A stretch of 64,000 nucleotides of DNA from positions 1-64,000 of the forward strand of contig NZ_JADYTX010000004.1 of NCBI RefSeq assembly GCF_021531475.1, given 5' to 3'. Under the pieces are notes generated by a model. The model had not been told where the DNA came from, did no database searches, and worked only from the letters and a program-made list of their open reading frames with translations. Source of the DNA: Fusobacterium perfoetens (GTDB taxonomy: Bacteria; Fusobacteriota; Fusobacteriia; Fusobacteriales; Fusobacteriaceae). Of the stretch, positions 1-7,836 are shown in pieces (within the stretch, counting starts at the first letter, position 1; each line of letters opens with the position of its first letter). Both the position numbers and the translations under genes were made by a program.

Positions 1-101
1 TACACTTACCATTTTTTAAACACCAAATAAGGTTGTTTGCTTGTCATATTTCTCTATTCTGTTGTTAATGTCCTTCGTTCCGTATCTCACGGACAAGATT
101 T

Positions 102-130
102 ATTATACCCTACAACTCAAATTTTGTCAA
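102..130 (-). promoter_or_regulatory. Perfect consensus sigma70 promoter firing out of the window
   Basis: Read on the minus strand there is TTGACA (125-130), a 17-bp spacer and TATAAT (102-107), a complete match to the consensus. Transcription would run leftward off the window edge. About 100 nt of leader are visible, including a small hairpin (GTCC at 70-73 with GGAC at 91-94, and CCGT/ACGG nested inside). The target gene is not visible. A promoter this strong usually serves stable RNA or ribosomal genes, which is inference here. Confidence 0.8.
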
Positions 131-386
131 CGATATTTTTTTAATTTTATTAAATTTTAAATCTTTTCTTTTAATATCAATGATTTAATTTTTAAATTTT
201 TTATTTTATTTTTAAAAAGTCTATTAAAAAATTTAAATTTTTCTAAATTATTTTAATAAAATTTAATTTTTTTATATTATTTTTTTACAAAAATATATAA
301 AAAAACTAGTGAAAATTTAAAAAGCATAAAATTAAAAATTATTTTTTATCTTATATCTTTAAATAAATTTTTTCAAAAAATAAAAA
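131..386. other. AT-rich gap without a gene
   Basis: This gap is almost pure A/T with stop codons in all frames. It separates the leftward promoter at 102-130 from the rnpB terminator. I see no conserved reading frame, hairpin with GC content, or repeat in it. Confidence 0.6.
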
Positions 387-412
387 ATGACTCTTAATCC
401 CTTAAAAGTCAT
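387..412 (-). terminator. Terminator of rnpB
   Basis: On the minus strand an 11-bp stem (one T-G wobble) with a GGGA loop is followed by a run of T residues (378-386). It lies 15 nt downstream of the RNase P RNA 3' helix and matches a rho-independent terminator. Confidence 0.75.
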
Positions 413-426
413 ATTTTTTATCATAA

Positions 427-758
427 GTAGGCATCACGTAAGCCGGGTTTTGTATTAGTTAATTATTTATCTAGTCTTATAATCGCTTATAAGCTCAAGC
501 AACTTACCATGAAAGCTGGACGAGCAGCCCTTAACCTTTCTTTCTTAGTCTTGCTCCAGAGGGGGTTTACAAAACATTTTCAGTTTCCTAAAAATTTGGT
601 AGTCTCTTACACCACCTTTTCACCCTTACCATAATGGCGGTTTATTTTCTGTTGCACTTTCCTTAGAATTACTTCCAATAGCCGTTAGCTATCCTCTTTG
701 CTCTATGGAGCCCGGACTTTCCTCTTGGAATTTCCAAGCAATTAACTGTAATACCTAC
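427..758 (-). ncRNA. rnpB: RNase P RNA (M1 RNA)
   Basis: This is the catalytic RNA that removes 5' leaders from tRNA precursors. The minus strand carries the conserved 5' block GAGGAAAGTCCGGGCTCC (around 707-724), the internal ACAGAAA block (around 645-655) and the 3' block ACAAAACCCGGCTTACG (around 436-452). The ends were set by helix P1: GTAGGTATTAC at 748-758 pairs with GTGATGCCTAC at 427-437 over 11 positions. The length of about 332 nt and the motif order suggest the ancestral type A architecture. A TATAAT box sits six bases upstream of the 5' end and a terminator follows the 3' end. Exact mature ends may differ by a few bases. Confidence 0.95.
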
Positions 759-763
759 ACTAC

Positions 764-769
764 ATTATA
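764..769 (-). promoter_or_regulatory. -10 box of rnpB promoter
   Basis: TATAAT on the minus strand lies five bases before the first P1 base at 758, so transcription would begin at or very near the mature 5' end. No good -35 hexamer is visible at 16-18 bp. Confidence 0.6.
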
Positions 770-819
770 TCACAAAATTTTTACTTTTCTATTTTTTTCT
801 CTAAAATATGTTTTTTTTC

Positions 820-1287
820 TTATTTTTCAATAACTTTATTCGCCTCAAGTTCTTCTTTTTCCTCTTCCTCATCATTTTTTTGAGAAGTTAAAATCTGTTC
901 CATAGCATTTAAAATACTTGTAATATATTCTTCATATTTTTGTTCATACAAATATTTTTGATAATAATCCAAAACGACTCCTATCTCTGTGGATTTATTT
1001 TCCATGTTCAAATCTTCTGAAAAATTAAGCTCTGCACCTATTTCATCTTCACTTATTTTTTGAATATTAAAAATTATCGTTTGCTGAGGATCCTCTACTT
1101 GAAAACTTTCCTCTCCATTAAAAATATTTACATACAACTTTATCTTTTGATTATTTTCTATTTTTTCTATTACTTTTTCAATTCTTTTTATAGCTTCAGA
1201 ATTTAAAGTTTTTGTTTCATCTTTTATTCCAGCAAAACTATTAGAAAAAATAATCATAGACAAAATACAATACAATATCTTTTTCAT
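820..1287 (-). CDS. Small exported protein of unknown function
   Basis: This 155-residue protein is not one I recognise. The chosen ATG at 1287 opens with MKKILYCILSMIIFSNSFAG, a clear Sec signal peptide ending in an SFA-G cleavage site, and has a GAGAGGA ribosome site just upstream. The longer frame reaching back to 1326 would bury the signal peptide. The mature part is acidic and lysine-rich, with an E-rich C-terminal tail (EEEEKEELE) that is probably helical. No cysteine-type lipobox is seen. It follows nif3 by 10 bp and is probably the last gene of the dnaG-rpoD operon. A periplasmic location is inferred from the signal peptide. Confidence 0.75.
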   Translation of the reverse strand: MKKILYCILSMIIFSNSFAGIKDETKTLNSEAIKRIEKVIEKIENNQKIKLYVNIFNGEESFQVEDPQQTIIFNIQKISEDEIGAELNFSEDLNMENKSTEIGVVLDYYQKYLYEQKYEEYITSILNAMEQILTSQKNDEEEEKEELEANKVIEK

Positions 1288-1297
1288 TCTGTCCTCT

Positions 1298-2080
1298 CTA
1301 AATTTTATTAAACACAGGAATATCATTAAATTCTATAATTTCTATTCCTTCAAATTCTTCTAATTCTTTTTTTATAATCTCTCCAAAAAAATGTTCTGTT
1401 TCATAATGTCCTATATCTACAATACAAAATCCCTCTTCCATAGCATCTAAAGCTTCGTGATATTTCACATCTCCAGTTATAAGAAGATCTGCTCCCATTT
1501 TTTTAGCCTTTCTCCAATAACTACTTCCAGCACCATTTACTATAGCAACTTTTTTTATTAAAAGTTCATCTAGATTTTTTCCTGCCACTCTTAAATTGTT
1601 AGTTAAAAAATTTTCTTTTATCCTTTCCAGAAAATCACTAAACTTTATTTTTTCATCTAATGAATAGACACGTCCTATTCCACTTTCATTTTCGTTTATT
1701 TCATCTATAATTTTTCCGCCAATCAGATTTAATTTTTTTCCAACATAGTCATTTAAACCATCTTTTGTACTATCAAGATTAGTATGAAGAGAATATACTG
1801 CAATATTATTTTCTATCGCTTTTATTATTTTTTCTCCAATAATTGTATCACTATTTATTTTTTTTACTCCCGAAAAAATTATAGGATGATGAGAGATTAT
1901 CAGATCAACACCATTTTTTACTGCATTATCTATTATTTCCATTGTTACATCTAAAGAAAGTTGGATTTTTTTTATTTCATTTTGTCTTCTACCTATCATA
2001 AGACCAACATTATCCCATTCTTCTTTATTAGTCACAGGAAATTTTTTTTCCAAAACTTTTATTATTTCATTTAAAATCAT
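1298..2080 (-). CDS. Nif3-like dinuclear metal centre protein
   Basis: This 260-residue protein belongs to the Nif3/YqfO (DUF34, NIF3) family, hexameric proteins with a dinuclear metal site and no settled reaction. Family marks seen are DNVGLMIG near residue 23, the SHHP motif at 63-66, SLHTNLD near 96-102 and the C-terminal GHYETE near 224-229, which together supply the metal-binding His, Asp and Glu residues. The length equals the short form without the inserted CutA-like domain. Its ATG overlaps the stop of the upstream sigma-like gene by four bases. In Bacillus the nif3 gene also lies downstream of dnaG-sigA, so the location is conserved across phyla. Confidence 0.92.
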   Translation of the reverse strand: MILNEIIKVLEKKFPVTNKEEWDNVGLMIGRRQNEIKKIQLSLDVTMEIIDNAVKNGVDLIISHHPIIFSGVKKINSDTIIGEKIIKAIENNIAVYSLHTNLDSTKDGLNDYVGKKLNLIGGKIIDEINENESGIGRVYSLDEKIKFSDFLERIKENFLTNNLRVAGKNLDELLIKKVAIVNGAGSSYWRKAKKMGADLLITGDVKYHEALDAMEEGFCIVDIGHYETEHFFGEIIKKELEEFEGIEIIEFNDIPVFNKI

Positions 2081-2853
2081 AGAGAAAACATCCTTCCATC
2101 TCTTGATGAAATTTTAGAAAGTGCCATTGAAAATAGTGGTTCTCCTTGATTTTTTTCAAGTTTCATCTCTTGTTCTATTTCAAATATTGAGTATCTTTTA
2201 TCAAGTCCCAATCCAAAATAATATTCAATAGCTTTTATTTCATTTTTTGAAAGTGTAAAAGCTACATCATCTATTGATAAACTTTCTAATTTTTTTATTT
2301 TTTGCTCTTTCTCTTCGTTCGTTATTTCAACATCGTCCATATGAGTTTTTGTGAAATAATATAAAAATTCTTGTTTCATTTGTTCAAATCTTTCTTCAAT
2401 GTAAAAAGACATTTGTCTTCCTGCCCAAATTTTTATATATTTTTTTATATTTCCATTATCATATGAATATCTATTTATAGCCTCTACAGCCCCCATTACA
2501 CCCTCTTGGATAAGTTCAAGGTATTCTATCCCATCTCTTAAGAAATAAAGAGCTATTTTAGCTATCTCTGTGAAATTATCAACTATTATTTTTTCTTTTG
2601 CTTCTTCATCTTCTAAATTATCTGTAAATTCTTCATATTCCTCTTCCGTCAAAGGTTCATAAAGATTTATTTCTTCCAAATAATCTAAAACATTTTCATC
2701 ACTCATTTCTTCAACAGGTTTTTGAGAAATTAAAAATTCATTTTCTCTTTCCAATTCTAAATCAAATTCTAAATCATCTTTTAAAAATTCGTCAAACTCA
2801 TTATTATCTCTATACTTTTCAAACACAAACTTCTCAAAATTTTCTAATAACAT
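2077..2853 (-). CDS. Degenerate sigma-70-like protein
   Basis: This 258-residue protein lies immediately downstream of rpoD and resembles a decayed primary sigma factor. Residues 55-85 follow sigma region 1.2 (LEEINLYEPLTEEEYEEF), and residues 88-155 follow region 2, with YLELIQEGVMGAVEAINRY matching the core-binding [19 protein letters not shown] of the neighbouring RpoD. The -10 recognition helix keeps only one of the two tryptophans. A region-4-like stretch (200-235, LSKNEIKAIEYYFGLG) starts well but lacks the ERIRQIE recognition helix. It is very acidic. It could be an alternative sigma factor, a core-binding decoy or a sigma paralogue with a new role. Similarity is judged by eye. Confidence 0.72.
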   Translation of the reverse strand: MLLENFEKFVFEKYRDNNEFDEFLKDDLEFDLELERENEFLISQKPVEEMSDENVLDYLEEINLYEPLTEEEYEEFTDNLEDEEAKEKIIVDNFTEIAKIALYFLRDGIEYLELIQEGVMGAVEAINRYSYDNGNIKKYIKIWAGRQMSFYIEERFEQMKQEFLYYFTKTHMDDVEITNEEKEQKIKKLESLSIDDVAFTLSKNEIKAIEYYFGLGLDKRYSIFEIEQEMKLEKNQGEPLFSMALSKISSRDGRMFSL

Positions 2854-2873
2854 TTTTTCTCCTTACTTAAAAA

Positions 2874-2895
2874 ATAGGAGCTTTGTAGCTCCTAT
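2874..2895 (-). terminator. Terminator after rpoD
   Basis: A 9-bp perfect stem (ATAGGAGCT/AGCTCCTAT) with a 4-nt loop is followed on the minus strand by six T residues. It separates rpoD from the sigma-like gene. Since no other promoter is obvious before 2853, the downstream genes probably depend on partial readthrough. Confidence 0.85.
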
Positions 2896-2898
2896 CTA

Positions 2899-4164
2899 TT
2901 ATTTTTGTTTAAAATCTTCTAATTTTTTTCTTCTGCTAGGGTGTCTTAATTTTCTAAGAGCTTTCACTTCTATTTGTCTTATTCTTTCTCTTGTAACTTT
3001 AAATATTTTTCCAACTTCTTCTAATGTTTTTGGAGCTCCATCTTCAAGACCATATCTGTATCTTAAAACTTGTTTCTCTCTATTATTTAAAGTATTTAAA
3101 ACTTCGTTAAGTTGCTCTTTTAATAAAACTCTATTAGTTTCTTCATAAGGATTTAACATTTTGTTATCCTCTACGAAATCTCCTAATTCACTATCCTCTT
3201 CACTTCCAACTGGAGTTTCAAGAGAGATTGGATCTTGGTTCATCTCTTGGATAGCTTTTACTTTTTCAACTTCTAGATTTAATCTTTTTGCAATTATATC
3301 TGGAGTAGCATCTCTTCCTGTTTCTTGAAGATATACTCTAGCTTCTTTTTTGATTTTATTAATTGTTTCTATCATATGAACTGGTATTCTAATAGTTCTA
3401 CCTTGGTCAGCAATAGCTCTTGTTATTGCTTGTCTTATCCACCAAGTTGCATACGTAGAAAATTTATATCCTTTTGTATATTCAAACTTATCAACAGCTT
3501 TCATAAGTCCGATATTTCCTTCTTGAATAAGATCAAGAAGTTTTAAACCTCTATTTGTATGTTTTTTTGCAATACTTACTACTAGTCTTAAGTTTGCCTC
3601 AACAAGTTGTTGTGCTGCATACTCGTCACCTTCGTAAGCTCTTTTTGCATAATCTAATTCTTCTGCGTGACTAAGTAATGGAATTTGTCCTATCTCTCTT
3701 AAGTACATTTTTATAGGCTCATCTACTCCCATCTCATTTGACATCATTCCACTATAATAATCATCATCTGAAAAATCTTCTTTTGAATAATCATCAAAGT
3801 CATCTAAATCCATATCATCAAAGTCATGGAAATCTAAATCATCCAAATCTCCAAAATCATCTTCGTCTAATATATTTTTTCCAGCAAAATCATCATAGTT
3901 TCCATAATCTAATGGGTCTTTTTCAGCTTTTTTAGATTTTGAAGAGTCAGCTTTTTTGTTTTTTCTAGCAACCATTTCTTCTTCTTTTATTATCTCAATA
4001 CCTTGGTCAATCATACCTTCTATTAGTTGCTGTATTTTTTCAACAGAAAGCTCATCTTTTAATTCCCTATTGATTTCTTCATAAGTAATCACTTTGTCTT
4101 GTATAGCTTTACGAAGTAAGGCAAGAACTTTTTCATTTGTTATTAATTCTTTTAATCCTTCCAT
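2899..4164 (-). CDS. rpoD: Primary RNA polymerase sigma factor RpoD
   Basis: This 421-residue housekeeping sigma factor directs RNA polymerase to -35/-10 promoters. A region 1.1-like N-terminus is followed by a strikingly acidic linker (about 82-135, repeated D/DD/F). Region 1.2 begins near 148 ([17 protein letters not shown]). Region 2 holds the core-binding [16 protein letters not shown] (about 209-224) and the -10 element helix [14 protein letters not shown] (about 238-251). Region 3 spans about 255-335. Region 4 ends with the helix-turn-helix [19 protein letters not shown] (about 391-409). The gene follows dnaG by 15 bp, the classic dnaG-rpoD order, and a strong hairpin follows its stop. 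Confidence 0.98.
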   Translation of the reverse strand: MEGLKELITNEKVLALLRKAIQDKVITYEEINRELKDELSVEKIQQLIEGMIDQGIEIIKEEEMVARKNKKADSSKSKKAEKDPLDYGNYDDFAGKNILDEDDFGDLDDLDFHDFDDMDLDDFDDYSKEDFSDDDYYSGMMSNEMGVDEPIKMYLREIGQIPLLSHAEELDYAKRAYEGDEYAAQQLVEANLRLVVSIAKKHTNRGLKLLDLIQEGNIGLMKAVDKFEYTKGYKFSTYATWWIRQAITRAIADQGRTIRIPVHMIETINKIKKEARVYLQETGRDATPDIIAKRLNLEVEKVKAIQEMNQDPISLETPVGSEEDSELGDFVEDNKMLNPYEETNRVLLKEQLNEVLNTLNNREKQVLRYRYGLEDGAPKTLEEVGKIFKVTRERIRQIEVKALRKLRHPSRRKKLEDFKQK

Positions 4165-4179
4165 AGATGAGAAGCCTCC

Positions 4180-5982
4180 TTATAAAATATTATTTTCACT
4201 TAGTATCCCCCTAAATTTTTTGTACTTTTCCACTAATTCTACAAAACTTATTTCTGAACCTAGTTCCATTTCTAGTTTTTTTAACTTAAAAGTTAAAAGT
4301 AAATCTTTAGATTCTCCCTCTAAAGTTTTTATTTCTTTTAAAAACCAAGATTTATAGATTTCTTTTAACAATTCTTGACGTTTCTTTTCATCTGAATATT
4401 CTGTCGAACGAAACATAAGAGTTAAAATCTTATCCCTTTCACTTTCAGTAAATTCCTCTTGCTTTATAAATTCCATAAGCTCCATTGATAACTCTTTTCC
4501 CTCTTCTAGATTTTCAAAAAAATAAAATATCTTTTTTGAAAAACTTGACTCAAGAGTTTTATCAAAAAAATACTTAAAAAAATCTATCTGAGAAAAAATG
4601 AGCTCAATAGTCATTTCTTCTAATATACTGTGTTCAGCCTGTTTTTCCTTTTCTTTTTTTGAAAAAATTTCAATTTTTTCTTCAACTTTTTTATAAACAT
4701 TATTGTCAATTAAAGTTTCTTTTAAAAGATTTTTATCTAGATTTGTGTATTTAGCTAATTTATCTAAATACAAACTTCTTTCCAAAATTGATTCTACATT
4801 TTTAAAAAATTCTTTAAATCTTGCTATAAATTTTTCTTTAGACATTATATTTGAAAGATCATATTCCTTTGAGTAAAGCTCATATAAAAAATCAAAAATC
4901 TCCAAAGAATTTTTTACACACTTTAAAAATGCCTCTTTTCCAAAAGTTTTTAAGTATTCATCTGGATCTTTAGCATTTTCTAATTTTAATACCCTTATAT
5001 TAAATCCTAAATTTTTAAGAATAAGTGCTGTCCTCTCTGTTGCCATCTGACCAGCACTATCCATATCTAAAGACATAATAACATTATTTGTATATTTTTT
5101 TAGCAACTCTCCCTGTTCATAGGTAAAAGCAGTTCCAAGTGAAGCTAGTGCCACATCAAATCCATAACTATGAGCTGAGAGAACATCCATATATCCTTCC
5201 ATCAACAAAGAATAATTTTTCTTTTTTAATATACTTCCTTTATCTTTTATTCCATAAAGATTTTTTCCTTTTTTGAAAATAGGAGTATCTGGGGAGTTTA
5301 TATATTTAGGAATCTCTTTACTACTTTCTAAAGTTCTTCCTCCAAAAGCAATTATTCTTCCACTTACAGAATATATAGGAAACATTATCCTATTTCTAAA
5401 AGCATCATAAATCCCTTTTTCTCCATTTTTAGCAAGTCCTAACTCCACAATATCATCTTTTTGAAAACCTTTTTTTATAAGGTGATCAAATAATCCACTC
5501 CACTCACTTAGAGCATAACCAAGTTGATTTTCTCTTATAACCTTAGGAGAAACACCTCTTTTATTAAGATATTCTAAAGCGATTCTTCCTTGATTTTCAA
5601 AAATATTCTCTTGATAATAATTGTGAGCTTCTTCCATTATCTTATAATATTTTTCATTTTCTTCTTTTTGCCTAAAATTTTTATTTTCATAAGCTTTTAT
5701 TGGGACATTATATTTTTTTGCCAGTTCTCCCACTGCTTCTTCGTAGGAAATTTTGTGATACATAGAATAAAATTTTATTGCATTTCCACCAGCACCACAC
5801 ACAAAACATTTACAAATATTTTTTGTAGGGCTAACTGAAAATGAAGGAGTAGTATCTGGATGAAATGGACAAAGCCCTTTATAATTAGCTCCTGATTTTT
5901 TTAGTTCAATCTCATCTCCAACAACTTCTTCTATTCTCAAATGGCTTAATAAATTTTCTATGTCCTCTGACCTATACTTCAT
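4180..5982 (-). CDS. dnaG: DNA primase
   Basis: This 600-residue DnaG synthesises the RNA primers for replication. The N-terminal zinc-binding domain is present (CPFHPDTTPSFSVSP followed by CKCFVCGAGG, residues about 38-66). The central catalytic core and TOPRIM fold follow, with LLMEGYMDVLSAH and SLDMDSAGQMATER supplying the acidic metal-binding residues. The C-terminal part (about 430-600) is the poorly conserved helicase-interaction region. Length is normal for the family. It is the first gene of the operon, with a clear promoter at 6016-6044 and a GGGAG ribosome site before the ATG. Confidence 0.97.
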   Translation of the reverse strand: MKYRSEDIENLLSHLRIEEVVGDEIELKKSGANYKGLCPFHPDTTPSFSVSPTKNICKCFVCGAGGNAIKFYSMYHKISYEEAVGELAKKYNVPIKAYENKNFRQKEENEKYYKIMEEAHNYYQENIFENQGRIALEYLNKRGVSPKVIRENQLGYALSEWSGLFDHLIKKGFQKDDIVELGLAKNGEKGIYDAFRNRIMFPIYSVSGRIIAFGGRTLESSKEIPKYINSPDTPIFKKGKNLYGIKDKGSILKKKNYSLLMEGYMDVLSAHSYGFDVALASLGTAFTYEQGELLKKYTNNVIMSLDMDSAGQMATERTALILKNLGFNIRVLKLENAKDPDEYLKTFGKEAFLKCVKNSLEIFDFLYELYSKEYDLSNIMSKEKFIARFKEFFKNVESILERSLYLDKLAKYTNLDKNLLKETLIDNNVYKKVEEKIEIFSKKEKEKQAEHSILEEMTIELIFSQIDFFKYFFDKTLESSFSKKIFYFFENLEEGKELSMELMEFIKQEEFTESERDKILTLMFRSTEYSDEKKRQELLKEIYKSWFLKEIKTLEGESKDLLLTFKLKKLEMELGSEISFVELVEKYKKFRGILSENNIL

Positions 5983-6015
5983 TTATTTCTCCCAATTAAA
6001 AAGTCTCAAAAGTAT

Positions 6016-6044
6016 ATTATAATATATTTTCTTAAAAATATCAA
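6016..6044 (-). promoter_or_regulatory. Promoter of the dnaG-rpoD operon
   Basis: The minus strand reads TTGATA (6039-6044), a 17-bp spacer and TATAAT (6016-6021), ending about 33 nt before the dnaG ATG. Confidence 0.75.
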
Positions 6045-6070
6045 TTTATTTTAAGCTCAGCCTAGATTAG

Positions 6071-6096
6071 AAAGGCAACCTATTTAGGTTGCCTTT
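6071..6096 (-). terminator. Terminator hairpin after the PpiD-like gene
   Basis: AAAGGCAACC at 6071-6080 pairs with GGTTGCCTTT at 6087-6096 across a 6-nt loop, starting directly after the stop codon of the 6100-7809 gene. The T-run on the minus side is short (three T residues), so efficiency is uncertain. Confidence 0.65.
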
Positions 6097-6099
6097 ATT

Positions 6100-7809
6100 T
6101 TACTTTAATAGATTTTGAATTTCTTCCATTGTTTTTTGAGCTTTATAATCTTTTGTTACTTGCTCTTTAACTTCATCTAAAGTCATTTTTTTACTTTGAA
6201 CTTCTTTTATTTTTTGGAATACATATATATCTTTTCCAATATTTTTTACAACTACTTTATTTAATGGAGCTTTATATATTTCTTCGGCTAATTCTTCTTT
6301 ATAACCAATTCCTGGAATATATCCTTGCTCAGTTATTTTTGTAAATAAACTGCTGTCAACATATCTGTCTTTTGGTAAATTTTCAAATTTTATTTCTCCA
6401 TTTGAAAGTTTTAAAGCTTGTTCCTCTTCTAATTTTACTCTCTCTGCTATAGTTTCAGGAGATACATTAGATTTTACTAATATATGACTTGCTCTAACTG
6501 TTTTGTCATCTTCATTTTTTTCTTGTACAAAAATGATATGTGATCCAAAGACTGTATCTACAACTTCAGGATAAATTTCTCCAGCTTTTCCTTTGAAAGC
6601 TGCATCAGAAAATTCTGCTACCATATCCTCTTTTGTAAACCAACCTAATTCTCCACCATTTGCTGCACTTGGACATTCTGATTTTTCTTTAGCAATACTT
6701 GCAAAATTATCTTTATTAACTGTTTTTAATATCTCTTTTGCTTTTTCATTTGCTATTTTTTTATCAGCATCTGAAGGATTAAGTTTTACATAAGCGATAT
6801 AAGCATCAGCTGAAGGATAAATATCATATCTCATTCTATTTGCTTCAAAGAATTTGTTTAATTCTTCATCATTAACTACAACTTGACTTTCTAATTTAGA
6901 GTATAATTTTTCATAAGCTTCTTTTACTTTTAATGATACTGGTAAATCTTTTGCTATTTCAATTCCATTATCTTCCGCTGCTTTAACCATTTTTACTTGA
7001 CTTTCTATAAATTTATCTGTTTCTTCTTTAGCAGCTTCTTTTTCTAGTCCATTACTTATAAAAGTAATATAGATTTTACTGTAATCTACATTTGTAAATT
7101 CTACTCCATCTTTTTCAACTTGTACTTTTTCCATATATTTATCAAACTCTTGATTTACATCAGAAAGCACCATTTTGTCTTTTAATTTTTCTAGCTCTTG
7201 TTGATATAAATCGTTTGCTTTTTCTTGAATTAAATATTGTTTAACTCTTTCTTTTACATCTTCTAATGGTAAACCTTGGAAAAGATAGAATTTATTTTCT
7301 TCATAGTATTTTCCAATTTCTTCATCAGTAACTGTTACTTGAGATCCAATAACTTCTCTAGCTTTGATACTTCTCATACTTTTCTCTAATTCTTTTTTCA
7401 AAGAAGCTTTTGTATATCCTTGAGCTGTAAGCATTCTTTTAAATTGCTCTTTGTCTTTAAAATTAGATTCAATATTTTGATACTCATTATTGATATCTTT
7501 AGATGAAATTTTTATTTTTAAACTATCTGCTAATTCTTGAGCTAGTTCATTTTCAACTACTTGATTTAGAGCTAACACTCCTATAATATCTTCATCTATT
7601 TCATTTCTAAAGTTATTAGCCAACATACTTTTACTTCTCATTACATCTTCTAATTTAACTTTATTTCCGTTAATTTTAAAAGCGTAATTTTTAGTAGTTG
7701 TGTAGCTCATTTGATTCATAACATATAGAGCTGCTGATGACACAGCAAAAGCTATCGTAATCACTAAGGTAATAACTTTCATTCTTTGTCTAAATTTTCT
7801 AATAGCCAT
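6100..7809 (-). CDS. Membrane-anchored SurA/PpiD-type peptidylprolyl isomerase
   Basis: This 569-residue protein is a periplasmic foldase of the SurA/PpiD group. One N-terminal membrane anchor is visible at about 11-31 after a basic stretch. A SurA_N-like helical chaperone segment follows (about 40-190). A parvulin PPIase domain lies around 330-450, marked by CPSAANGGELGWF, KGKAGEIYPEVVDTVFGSHII and RASHILVK. The C-terminal helical region resembles the chaperone lobe. PpiD and SurA assist folding of proteins crossing the periplasm, including outer-membrane proteins, which fits a diderm cell. It lies 27 bp downstream of the NtrC-type regulator, with which it is probably cotranscribed. I cannot tell whether it acts more like SurA or PpiD. 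Confidence 0.9.
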   Translation of the reverse strand: MAIRKFRQRMKVITLVITIAFAVSSAALYVMNQMSYTTTKNYAFKINGNKVKLEDVMRSKSMLANNFRNEIDEDIIGVLALNQVVENELAQELADSLKIKISSKDINNEYQNIESNFKDKEQFKRMLTAQGYTKASLKKELEKSMRSIKAREVIGSQVTVTDEEIGKYYEENKFYLFQGLPLEDVKERVKQYLIQEKANDLYQQELEKLKDKMVLSDVNQEFDKYMEKVQVEKDGVEFTNVDYSKIYITFISNGLEKEAAKEETDKFIESQVKMVKAAEDNGIEIAKDLPVSLKVKEAYEKLYSKLESQVVVNDEELNKFFEANRMRYDIYPSADAYIAYVKLNPSDADKKIANEKAKEILKTVNKDNFASIAKEKSECPSAANGGELGWFTKEDMVAEFSDAAFKGKAGEIYPEVVDTVFGSHIIFVQEKNEDDKTVRASHILVKSNVSPETIAERVKLEEEQALKLSNGEIKFENLPKDRYVDSSLFTKITEQGYIPGIGYKEELAEEIYKAPLNKVVVKNIGKDIYVFQKIKEVQSKKMTLDEVKEQVTKDYKAQKTMEEIQNLLK

Positions 7810-7836
7810 TTTTTAATCAGACCTCTCTTCTAGTTT

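Noticed and set aside
3325-4357. Plus-strand open frames inside rpoD and dnaG
   Set aside because: They are low-complexity translations (runs of N, H, S, L, F) antisense to strongly conserved coding sequence.
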